Source: Spirochaetaceae bacterium (GTDB lineage Bacteria; Spirochaetota; Spirochaetia; UBA9216). From it: a stretch of 16,016 nt of DNA. The notes beneath the pieces were generated by a model. That model ran no database searches. It saw nothing but the letters and a program-made list of their open reading frames with translations, and was not told where the DNA came from. The stretch's first letter is position 1, and each line of letters opens with the position of its first letter. Shown here piece after piece: positions 1 to 5,966 of this stretch. The translations under genes and the position numbers were made by a program. The stretch spans positions 1-16,016 of the forward strand of contig JAQQAK010000254.1 in assembly GCA_028527945.1 (NCBI GenBank). Reading direction: 5' to 3'.

Positions 1-301
1 TTAATCGAAAAGTTTCTTTCGGTATAGAGATAGGTTCTCCATCTGTTTTTAGCCATTCTAATAACTCATCTTGTCCAAGTTTTGTTATATGATATAGCTT
101 TTTTTCCAGCTTTTCTCCTTGAATTACAATTTCATACTCAACTTTTTTCTCGTTAAGCAGATTTTTTAATTCAGGGTAGATCTGACTATGTTTTGCGTCC
201 CAAAAGCTTGAAATATTTTCCTTAAATTCTTTCCGTATATCGTATCCAGTCAGGTCTCGCTGGTTGAGCAGTCCCAAAATGGCATATTTTAATTCACCCA
301 T
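1..301 (-). CDS. PadR-family transcriptional regulator, N-terminal 100 residues (3' end outside window)
   Basis: The minus-strand frame opens at ATG 301-299, with a GGAG Shine-Dalgarno at 310-307 and 5-nt spacing, and stays open to the window edge. The protein begins MGELKYAILGLLNQRDLTGY and continues DIRKEF, then a segment reading SQIYPELKNLLNEKKVE and YHITKLGQDELLEWL. This is the PadR winged-helix pattern: an ILGLL helix, a GY-DI-K turn, a recognition helix around Q-IYPEL and a YxITxxGxxxL wing. PadR proteins are cytoplasmic repressors that often control drug-efflux genes. Here it is divergent from an MFS exporter with 188 bp between the start codons, so it probably represses that exporter and itself. 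The C-terminal dimerisation helices lie outside the window. Family confidence is high; the ligand is unknown. Confidence 0.88.
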   Translation of the reverse strand, partial: MGELKYAILGLLNQRDLTGYDIRKEFKENISSFWDAKHSQIYPELKNLLNEKKVEYEIVIQGEKLEKKLYHITKLGQDELLEWLKTDGEPISIPKETFRL

Positions 302-401
302 TATTGCTCCATTAAATATTAATTATACCTAAATTTAAAGACTTAGGAAAGCATTTTATATATAAGCCTTTTCATATACTTTATTACACGTTTATTATAA
401 C

Positions 402-417
402 ATGTTTTTTTATACAT
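402..417. promoter_or_regulatory. Putative PadR operator ATGT-N8-ACAT
   Basis: ATGT at 402-405 and ACAT at 414-417 are separated by 8 nt, which matches the known PadR-box pattern ATGT(8-10)ACAT. The palindrome ACATGT occurs at 400-405 and again at 428-433, so a second half-site region may exist. The site lies in the AT-rich gap between the PadR gene and the MFS gene. It sits upstream of a possible exporter -10 (TATAGT, 451-456). Operator function is inferred from pattern and position. Confidence 0.5.
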
Positions 418-489
418 ATACATATATACATGTTTCATTTTATATGTTAGTATAGTTTAAATTAACTACAGTTGGAGTACTCATAATAT

Positions 490-1899
490 ATGGAATCAAA
501 AACAATAGAGGGCGAAGTAAAAATACATAGAGGTGCTATCACCGCAATATTAACCTTTGCAGGCTTTTTCTGCATGCTGAATGAGACAGTCTTGAATATG
601 GCACTAACAAATCTAATGAGCGAGTTTCAGGTAAACGCAAATACCGTACAGTGGCTTAGCACCGGATATATGCTAATCATGGCTGTATCAATTCCGGTTT
701 CTGCATTTTTCATACAGACATTCAAAACACGTACACTATTTTGCGCGTCCATTCTTATTTTCTTTTTTGGAACATTGGTATCAGGCATTTCGACAGCATT
801 TCCAGAATTACTTATTGGTAGACTAATTCAAGCAGTAGGAACTGGATTATTAATTCCTAATATTGTAAATACCCTTATTATTATAAATCCTGTAGAAAAA
901 CGTGGTCGAGTGTTAGGAGTTTTTAATCTGGTAATGTTTTGCTCTCCGGCAATAGGCCCTACCCTTTCAGGCCTCATTGTTCAATACGCTAATTGGAGAT
1001 GGTTATTCTTTTCTATTTGTCCATTTTCAGTAATTATCTTTATATTGGGTTTTATTTTCATAGGAAATTACGCTGACATAACAAAACCTAAAATAAACAT
1101 TCCATCTATTATTCTTTCAACATTAGGCTTTGGAGGTTTAATATTTGCTGTAAATAATATTGGTAATCAAAACCACATGGTTCCGATTCTTTCAGTTATT
1201 ATAGGAATTGTTGCTTTAATTTTATTTGCAGTATTACAAACAAAGCTTGAAGAACCAATGCTCAATCTAAAACCGCTTTGCTATCCTATGTTCACTATTG
1301 GAGTAATGCTAATATTTTTAATGCATATGGTTAATTTTGCCATAATGCTAATGTTGCCAATCTACCTTCAGGGAGCTTTAGGAATAACCGCTTTTACAGC
1401 AGGCTTAATTATGTTTCCGGGAGGACTTCTAAACGGACTGCTCTCTCCGGTTGCCGGCTCTGTATATGATCGCTTTGGGCCAAGATGTGTTATTCTTCCG
1501 GGATACATTCTATCAACTGTAGTGTTCTTTCTTCTATCAAGAATTGTTGATGTAAAAATCAACCTTGGCCTGCTTATCTTTTTGCATTGCTTGTCTCTTA
1601 TTGCCGTAGCGATGATAAACACACCATCACAAACACATAGCCTTAACCAGCTTCCCCCTGAACTGTATCCTCACGGAACAGCAATATCAAATACGCTACA
1701 GCAGATAGGCGGAGCTTTTGGTACATCACTGTTCATAGCAATTATGTCTTTACATCAGAATAAGGTATTAACTGAGACAAATGACAGCCTTTTTGCCCTG
1801 GCCTCAGGTGTTCGTTTTTCATTGGCGATAGCTACATTAGTATTAATTGCTTCAACAGTATTATCGTTCTTCATGAAAAAAAATAAGGTAGAAGCATAA
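490..1899 (+). CDS. MFS multidrug exporter, DHA2 (14-TM, EmrB/LmrB-like)
   Basis: This 469-residue, strongly hydrophobic protein has the length and helix pattern of the 14-TM DHA2 drug:H+ antiporters of the inner membrane. It opens with LNETVLNMALTNL (30-42) in TM1, the DHA2-type D1 region. A GRLIQAVGTG segment (110-119) in TM4 carries the conserved Arg of motif B. The antiporter motif C is visible as GVFNLVMFCSPAIGPTLSG (143-161). The loop 2-3 motif A is degenerate, as in LmrB-type members. GGAG at 474-477 lies 12 nt before the ATG, a longish spacing. The divergent PadR regulator and intergenic ATGT-N8-ACAT site suggest ligand-induced expression. Substrate cannot be predicted. No fusion partner (EmrA-like gene) is adjacent, so it probably acts alone. 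Confidence 0.9.
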   Translation: MESKTIEGEVKIHRGAITAILTFAGFFCMLNETVLNMALTNLMSEFQVNANTVQWLSTGYMLIMAVSIPVSAFFIQTFKTRTLFCASILIFFFGTLVSGISTAFPELLIGRLIQAVGTGLLIPNIVNTLIIINPVEKRGRVLGVFNLVMFCSPAIGPTLSGLIVQYANWRWLFFSICPFSVIIFILGFIFIGNYADITKPKINIPSIILSTLGFGGLIFAVNNIGNQNHMVPILSVIIGIVALILFAVLQTKLEEPMLNLKPLCYPMFTIGVMLIFLMHMVNFAIMLMLPIYLQGALGITAFTAGLIMFPGGLLNGLLSPVAGSVYDRFGPRCVILPGYILSTVVFFLLSRIVDVKINLGLLIFLHCLSLIAVAMINTPSQTHSLNQLPPELYPHGTAISNTLQQIGGAFGTSLFIAIMSLHQNKVLTETNDSLFALASGVRFSLAIATLVLIASTVLSFFMKKNKVEA

Positions 1900-1907
1900 T
1901 ACTTGAG

Positions 1908-1942
1908 GGAAAACTGATCTATTTTACTATAGTCAGTTTTCC
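1908..1942. terminator. Hairpin directly after the MFS stop codon
   Basis: The arms GGAAAACTGA (1908-1917) and TCAGTTTTCC (1933-1942) pair perfectly over 10 bp. An inner CTAT/ATAG adds 4 bp after one bulged base. It starts 8 nt past the stop codon and has no U-tract, so it may stabilise the 3' end rather than terminate transcription. The U-tailed hairpin that follows looks like the true terminator. Confidence 0.5.
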
Positions 1943-2006
1943 TTCCGGAATTCTTTAAAATAATGTGTGTTTAGGGAATCCCGGATTTTGTTATTTTTTT
2001 GTTGCA

Positions 2007-2046
2007 GGATAGCCCCGAAATTAATTTTCAGGGTTATCCGTTTTTT
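2007..2046 (+). terminator. Intrinsic terminator of the MFS gene
   Basis: GGATAGCCC (2007-2015) pairs with GGGTTATCC (2031-2039) with one G-U pair. An inner GAAA/TTTC extends the stem, and T6 follows at 2041-2046. This has all parts of a plus-strand rho-independent terminator and lies about 110 nt after the exporter stop. It also insulates the exporter from the convergent VOC gene. Confidence 0.8.
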
Positions 2047-2189
2047 ACATTACCCTTTCTATACAAAGATAAAAGAATCCTTTACAGAGCCTTGTTTACT
2101 GTACACTTTAATTGATGGCCTATCTCAATTACCATCTAAGATAATTCTTATCCAGAAAAGATATAATTTTTTCTTGAACTCAAAAAACG

Positions 2190-2936
2190 TTATGAAACTA
2201 TCTCCCTAAATTCTCGAAGACGCCCCGTTCCTTCAAATTCTAAAAAGACAGAATCAATCCTGAAAGAGGAAGATTCCTTTAGAATAATCCTACTGTTTTC
2301 CAGTTCTATTTTGTCTTCAGAAAAATTAGCTTTAAAAGCCTTGTTCACTCTCGCGATAAAAGAATGTTTAGCAGTTGTCTCTACAATCAAATGCTCTATT
2401 CCGACAGCCCCATTGGGATGGTTAACCGCAGTTTCTTCAGGAAGTTTTACAGGTTTGTAGTCTGAGATAACAAAGGGTAATTCAAGATCGTCAAAAGCAA
2501 ATAGACTCCATTCTAAAGGATGCCCAAAAAAATCGGTTCTTTTAAAATCCATAGGCTTTGAGACTTTTTTTCCGACCAAAGCTTTTACTGTTTCATGAAA
2601 TGTCCCGATAGAGCTGTTGTAAACGGCATAATCTAGGTAAAAATTATCCGATGCAGCATAAAGAGCCATTCGAGAAGCCATTATACCCAATTTATTCAAT
2701 ATCTTCTTTTTTGCCAAAAACTTTAAAATGCCAGGGAACTTAGACTGATCTACAAGCTCTATGAATGTATTATTTTTAAAATATATCATCCCGTTATAAC
2801 ATTTTTTTCCACGAGACCCTAAATAAACCTTAAAACCTGCTGATGAATATTTATTCACAGCTTCTTCTATGTTATCAACTCGCACAAGGACATGGTCAAG
2901 TCTGTGCATTTCATTTTGGGATCTTTGATTATCCAA
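2190..2936 (-). CDS. VOC/glyoxalase-like domain protein (TTG start)
   Basis: The 248-residue protein contains LDHVLVRVDNIEEAVNKY, then GFKVYLGSRG and YNGMIYFKNNTFIELV. This is the His...Glu beta-alpha-beta-beta-beta module of the vicinal-oxygen-chelate fold, closest in layout to the glyoxalase-like domain (PF13468 type). A second module begins near VGIEHLIVETT. The frame is open to an ATG at 2990, but that codon has no Shine-Dalgarno. A strong AAGGAGG lies 6 nt upstream of TTG 2936-2934, and the conserved domain begins 13 residues later, so I choose TTG. VOC proteins act as metal-dependent lyases, dioxygenases or drug-binding proteins; the reaction here is unknown. A minus-strand -10 (TATAAT, 2984-2979) gives it its own promoter. 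The start choice could be wrong by 18 residues. Confidence 0.75.
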   Translation of the reverse strand: MDNQRSQNEMHRLDHVLVRVDNIEEAVNKYSSAGFKVYLGSRGKKCYNGMIYFKNNTFIELVDQSKFPGILKFLAKKKILNKLGIMASRMALYAASDNFYLDYAVYNSSIGTFHETVKALVGKKVSKPMDFKRTDFFGHPLEWSLFAFDDLELPFVISDYKPVKLPEETAVNHPNGAVGIEHLIVETTAKHSFIARVNKAFKANFSEDKIELENSRIILKESSSFRIDSVFLEFEGTGRLREFREIVS

Positions 2937-2944
2937 AGGAGCCC

Positions 2945-2984
2945 TCCTTGTATCATTAGTATAAATATACAAGGAAATATTATA
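2945..2984 (-). promoter_or_regulatory. Promoter -10 and overlapping inverted repeat upstream of the VOC gene
   Basis: A consensus TATAAT lies at 2984-2979 on the minus strand. Just downstream, the perfect 9-bp inverted repeat TCCTTGTAT (2945-2953) / ATACAAGGA (2967-2975) surrounds a 13-nt spacer. The predicted transcription start falls inside the promoter-proximal arm. The other arm contains most of the AAGGAGG ribosome-binding site. The dyad could be an operator over the start site or, as RNA, a hairpin hiding the Shine-Dalgarno. No good -35 is visible. Confidence 0.5.
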
Positions 2985-2990
2985 ATTCAT

Positions 2991-3244
2991 CTAAATTTCG
3001 AACAACTCCATGGGGGAAATAATTAGCCCAACAAGGCAAAATGAGGAAATATTACAAAAAAACAACTCATATTGTTATAATCAACCACTCCGGAGCAGAG
3101 CAAACACAGGTTGGTTCTGCAAGAAATGGGTTTAGACGGTCGCCGCTTTCTACCCAACACATATACAAGTCTTCATAATAGAAGATACATGTAGAATCCT
3201 GCTAAAGTAGGGATAGGTATTAACCCTTCCCTGCGAATAAAAGC
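2991..3244. other. Non-coding gap between the VOC and tam genes with two stem-loops
   Basis: No convincing gene is present. The segment 3091-3156 is more GC-rich than its surroundings and holds two adjacent stem-loops. The first pairs GCAGA (3095-3099) with TCTGC (3116-3120), with an inner CAA/TTG. The second spans 3127-3156: TGGG, TAGA and CGG pair with CCG, TCTA and CCCA. On the minus strand the same stretch also encodes a short open frame ending at 3074. An imperfect stem near 3208-3232 follows the tam stop and may be a weak terminator. It could be a small structured RNA or a decayed element. Confidence 0.35.
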
Positions 3245-4021
3245 CTATTTGTATCCGACAAAGAATAAACGAATAAATGGAAACAAGACCTTTCCATCTT
3301 TTTGCATGGGGTAATCCTTTTTAATTTCACCAAGAACCGTCTCTGTAAACTCTTTCTTGTCACTTTCAGACTCAAGCTTCTCAAGATAGGGCTTAAGCCC
3401 TGTACTTTTCATCATTTCAAGAATGGAAGAATGAGATTCCATTATGTGTATATAATCAGTTTGCCACATTTCAACCCGCGCAAAAAGATTTGACAGGATG
3501 TCATAATACTCAGAACTGCTTAGTATGGTAAACAACCGGTCAACACTCCCGGTTTTAGGCTGCCATTTGGGAAGGGTTGCCACTCTGCTTATTGAATCAG
3601 ACAGAGGCATACTATAAAAAAGTGGAACCTGAACAGCGAGCGCTCCTTCAGGTTTTACAATATCACTCAATTTCTTTAAAAGCTGCTCATGCTGCCCCAT
3701 CCACTGAATTGCGGCATTGGAATAAACAATATTATAGCTGTCGTTAAACTCTTCAGCCTCAACATCAAATATTTTCCATTTTTGTTTTGGAAAATCTGCT
3801 TCAGCCTTTGCTATCATTGCTTCTGACTTGTCTATTCCCAGAAGCTTGCTCTCTGGCCATCGTCCGGCCAATATTTGGGTACTGTTCCCGGGACCACAAC
3901 CTATATCAATCATTTTTTCGGGTTCATTTATCTCAATTCTTGAAACAAGGTCAATTGATGGCTGTATTCTTTCCTTGTTAAATTTAAGGTATAAATCAGG
4001 GTTCCAGTCTTTTTGCGCCAT
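3245..4021 (-). CDS. tam: Trans-aconitate 2-methyltransferase-like SAM methyltransferase
   Basis: The 258-residue protein aligns from memory along its length with E. coli Tam (252 aa). It begins MAQKDWNPDLYLKFNKER (Tam: MSDWNPSLYLHFAAER). The SAM motif IDIGCGPGNST lies near residue 38, and the acidic ribose-binding Asp is D64 in GID. Further matches are NAAIQWM, LAVQVP, YYDIL and TGLKPYL, with an RLFFV end. Tam is cytosolic and monomethylates trans-aconitate, an aconitase inhibitor formed from cis-aconitate. ATG 4021-4019 has an AAGGA Shine-Dalgarno at 4033-4029 with 7-nt spacing. It lies 42 nt downstream of the dinB-like gene on the same strand, so co-transcription is possible, although a hairpin spans the junction. 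The exact substrate is inferred from the family. Confidence 0.87.
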   Translation of the reverse strand: MAQKDWNPDLYLKFNKERIQPSIDLVSRIEINEPEKMIDIGCGPGNSTQILAGRWPESKLLGIDKSEAMIAKAEADFPKQKWKIFDVEAEEFNDSYNIVYSNAAIQWMGQHEQLLKKLSDIVKPEGALAVQVPLFYSMPLSDSISRVATLPKWQPKTGSVDRLFTILSSSEYYDILSNLFARVEMWQTDYIHIMESHSSILEMMKSTGLKPYLEKLESESDKKEFTETVLGEIKKDYPMQKDGKVLFPFIRLFFVGYK

Positions 4022-4055
4022 ATGATAATCCTTTTAGTTAAGCATTTAGAGTCTC

Positions 4056-4080
4056 TTTCAAAACTAAACAATTTTTGAAA
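4056..4080. repeat. Inverted repeat spanning the dinB-like stop codon
   Basis: TTTCAAAA (4056-4063) and TTTTGAAA (4073-4080) form an 8-bp stem, and the gene's TAG stop (4066-4064) lies in the loop. The flanks (GTCTC on the left, GGCTCTC on the right) pair partially. It resembles the hairpin at 9907-9939, which also uses CTCTTTCAA/TTGAAAG followed by GGCTC-A. It may attenuate read-through from the dinB-like gene into tam. Confidence 0.4.
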
Positions 4081-4552
4081 GGCTCTCATATATCTTAATA
4101 TTTCTTTCTATAAATATAATATGTTCATTGATATGCTTCTCAGTATACCAATCAAGCCAGGTTTCTATATCTACTTTCCCATAATTTTCATGAACAACAA
4201 AATTTTTCATTTGATCTGAATTAATCACATTTAAAAATATGTTACTCTCAAGCTCCCTTATCAATTGAAACAACTCCAAATAATCATCTATAAGTTCTTT
4301 GCTGTAATCAATATTTTTGGCCCATTGTTCTTCATTAACTATAAATGTATCTGCTCCGGATTGTCCCAGAATAGTTTTTAGCCTGATAAAAGCATTTATT
4401 TCGCTATCGACTACATGTATTATGTGTTCATGAGCAGTCCAGGCATCTTCAATTTCCGGCCTGAACGATAATACACCAGAAGGAACATTATCAACAAATT
4501 GAATAAAATTCCGAGTTGCTGTATTCCACTTTTCTTTATCAAATTCTTTCAT
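4064..4552 (-). CDS. DinB-superfamily (YfiT/DinB fold) putative metalloprotein
   Basis: This 162-residue predicted four-helix protein has the DinB-fold histidine layout. AWTAHEHIIHVVDSEINAF (37-55) contributes the first ligand, probably H46. YTEKHINEHIIFIERN (136-151) contributes H140 and H144 as an HxxxH pair. Members bind a divalent metal and include thiol-dependent transferases for bacillithiol or mycothiol, as well as damage-inducible proteins of unknown activity. The start ATG 4552-4550 has GGAA at 4564-4561, 8 nt upstream. It is the likely first gene of a dinB-tam pair. No thiol-synthesis or stress gene is next to it, so its substrate is open. It could equally be annotated as a hypothetical DinB-family protein. 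Confidence 0.75.
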   Translation of the reverse strand: MKEFDKEKWNTATRNFIQFVDNVPSGVLSFRPEIEDAWTAHEHIIHVVDSEINAFIRLKTILGQSGADTFIVNEEQWAKNIDYSKELIDDYLELFQLIRELESNIFLNVINSDQMKNFVVHENYGKVDIETWLDWYTEKHINEHIIFIERNIKIYESLSKIV

Positions 4553-4623
4553 TATAACATTTCCATAATATTTATTTGCAGGAAAGTTTTACTTACATTC
4601 CTTGCTAAACCAATCTTCTCTGC

Positions 4624-4659
4624 CCGCTTTTGCAAAGAACTTATTATTCGCAAAAGCGG
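4624..4659. terminator. Hairpin after the DUF4097 gene
   Basis: CCGCTTTTGC (4624-4633) and GCAAAAGCGG (4650-4659) pair perfectly over 10 bp with a 16-nt loop. The hairpin begins 9 nt past the DUF4097 stop on the minus strand. No U-tract follows, so termination is likely but incomplete by the standard definition. It separates the 2TM-DUF4097 pair from the dinB-like gene. Confidence 0.55.
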
Positions 4660-4668
4660 TGTGATTGA

Positions 4669-5514
4669 TTATTTTTCCAATTTTATTCTTCCAGATGTGG
4701 TTCTAATTTTAATTTCAGTACCACCATTTCCAATATTTCCTTTTAAAGTATTTCTTCTGGAATTCGTAACTGATACCGGAAAGTCAGATGATATAGAACC
4801 GCTTACAGAACGAATATCAACGCTGGCATTAATACCTTCAGGAAGAGCTATCTTCACACTGCCCGAAACACTATCCATATCAATCATACCCGAATTCTGA
4901 ACCTTTGTAAGCGCTCCTTCAATCCGTCCAGAAGTTGTTTTAGCGTAGATCTGATCTCCTCTGGACGCAAATTTGACTGAACCGCTAATACTTTTTATAT
5001 CCAGATTAGCCGAAGCATCTGTTCTTATTGAGCCGGAGGTTGTTGATAATTTCTGACGGGTCTCGGCAAGACCAGCAGCAGAAATTGAGCCGCTTATTGA
5101 TTTTGCTTCAACATATGAAATTTTTTCAGGAACCTTAATATTAAAATCTACATGACAAAAATTGCCACTCCCTGGAGCTCGCACAGTTTTTATGATCATA
5201 CTGGAGCCAGAATAATCTACCATGACCTCAGGTCTTCTTCCAGTCCCAGTTATTATATATTCAGCCTTTACAGTATCGCCACTATAACCTTCGATAAGTA
5301 TTTTTCCTGAGACATTTGAAATATAAAGTTCTTTAATATTATTTTCAGATTCAATCATAACAGGATCCGCTGAAAAACTATTGCCCTCAGATTTGTAGGA
5401 TGCAGCCTTATAAAAAGGTTTGTCAAAAAACAGGTTGTAACCTGCAAAAATAACAATTGCTGCTATCAATATCGCACCAATAACATTTATTACATCGATA
5501 ATTGTAAACTTCAT
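4669..5514 (-). CDS. Membrane-anchored DUF4097-family (putative adhesin-like) protein
   Basis: The 281-residue protein has one N-terminal hydrophobic helix (about 5-30) that looks like an uncleaved anchor, followed by an all-beta exposed region. That region carries eight copies of an (S/T/N)xSG-x-(I/V) turn, at about 67, 139, 158, 175, 193, 215, 236 and 272. Two types alternate through much of the array: S(I/V)SGS(I/V) and TTSG(R/S)I. This is the right-handed beta-solenoid pattern of DUF4097/PF13349 proteins, which often sit beside PadR, 2TM or envelope-sensing genes. ATG 5514-5512 lies 6 nt beyond the stop of the 2TM gene; AAGGAAA of its ribosome-binding site overlaps the end of that gene, so the two are translationally coupled. 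Function is unknown. Likely roles are envelope sensing or surface contact. 'Adhesin' is a family label only. Confidence 0.8.
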   Translation of the reverse strand: MKFTIIDVINVIGAILIAAIVIFAGYNLFFDKPFYKAASYKSEGNSFSADPVMIESENNIKELYISNVSGKILIEGYSGDTVKAEYIITGTGRRPEVMVDYSGSSMIIKTVRAPGSGNFCHVDFNIKVPEKISYVEAKSISGSISAAGLAETRQKLSTTSGSIRTDASANLDIKSISGSVKFASRGDQIYAKTTSGRIEGALTKVQNSGMIDMDSVSGSVKIALPEGINASVDIRSVSGSISSDFPVSVTNSRRNTLKGNIGNGGTEIKIRTTSGRIKLEK

Positions 5515-5520
5515 TGTAAT

Positions 5521-5802
5521 TCAATTTCCTTTATCCTCATCGTCCATTAAGTCAAGTTCACGTTGGATCATCCGTTCTTCAAGCGAACCGCTTCCAAAAG
5601 CATAGACCTGTAAAAAATGTGACAAAACGCCAATACCCCAACCCAAAGCAGGCCATAGCCACCAGTTGTAGCCGCCCCATGTCATTCTATTAATAATAGC
5701 AAGAAACGCTATTACAATAACATAAATACACAGATGCCTTAAAAAGCCAATCTTGTCTCTGGCTCGTTTTTTTGCCCTCTTATATTTTTTGTCTTCATCC
5801 AT
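5521..5802 (-). CDS. 2TM domain-containing small membrane protein
   Basis: The 93-residue protein has a basic N-terminus (KKYKRAKKRARDK), TM1 at about 20-39, a short WGGYNWWLWP turn, TM2 at about 48-68 ending GIGVLSHFLQVYAFG, and an acidic tail. This is the 2TM domain (PF13239 type), found alone or fused to histidine kinases and LytTR regulators, and thought to anchor or sense at the membrane. The start is well set: GGGAGG lies 6 nt before ATG 5802-5800. It is the first gene of a two-gene operon with the DUF4097 protein and is divergent from a membrane hybrid kinase. That arrangement suggests, but does not prove, that the three act together in envelope signalling. A -10 TATACT is visible at 5883-5878 on the minus strand. 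Confidence 0.82.
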   Translation of the reverse strand: MDEDKKYKRAKKRARDKIGFLRHLCIYVIVIAFLAIINRMTWGGYNWWLWPALGWGIGVLSHFLQVYAFGSGSLEERMIQRELDLMDDEDKGN

Positions 5803-5833
5803 AAAGGTCCTCCCGGAGATTTATTGTGACATT

Positions 5834-5906
5834 ATGGAATACTCTAACAGCAAAAATTACAGAATTCCATCAATATAAGTATAGCATATGAAAAGAAAAA
5901 TGGAAT
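5834..5906. promoter_or_regulatory. Three ATGGAAT heptamers in the divergent 2TM/kinase promoter region
   Basis: ATGGAAT occurs at 5834-5840 and 5900-5906, and its reverse complement ATTCCAT at 5864-5870, all within the 164-bp gap. On the minus strand a TATACT -10 (5883-5878) lies between the last two copies. The copy at 5900 falls in its -35 region and the copy at 5864 near its start site. This placement suits a regulator that binds repeated half-sites. A plus-strand TATAAT (5937-5942) may serve the kinase gene. Confidence 0.4.
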
Positions 5907-5966
5907 CTATATTCTATAGTCGTCACTATCGATTATTATAATATCATCTGTTATATTTTTGATAAG

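Noticed and set aside
1967..2209. Plus-strand open frame of 80 codons after the MFS gene
   Set aside because: It contains a complete intrinsic terminator (2007-2046), has no Shine-Dalgarno and overlaps the end of the VOC gene; composition is not protein-like.
3061..3160. Possible tRNA or tRNA-like cloverleaf
   Set aside because: There are two stem-loops but no acceptor stem pairing, no TTCGA-type T loop and no anticodon arm of the right size.
4499..4900. Plus-strand open frame of 133 codons between the dinB-like and DUF4097 genes
   Set aside because: It is mostly antisense to two well-supported minus-strand genes, crosses their hairpin and has no ribosome-binding site.
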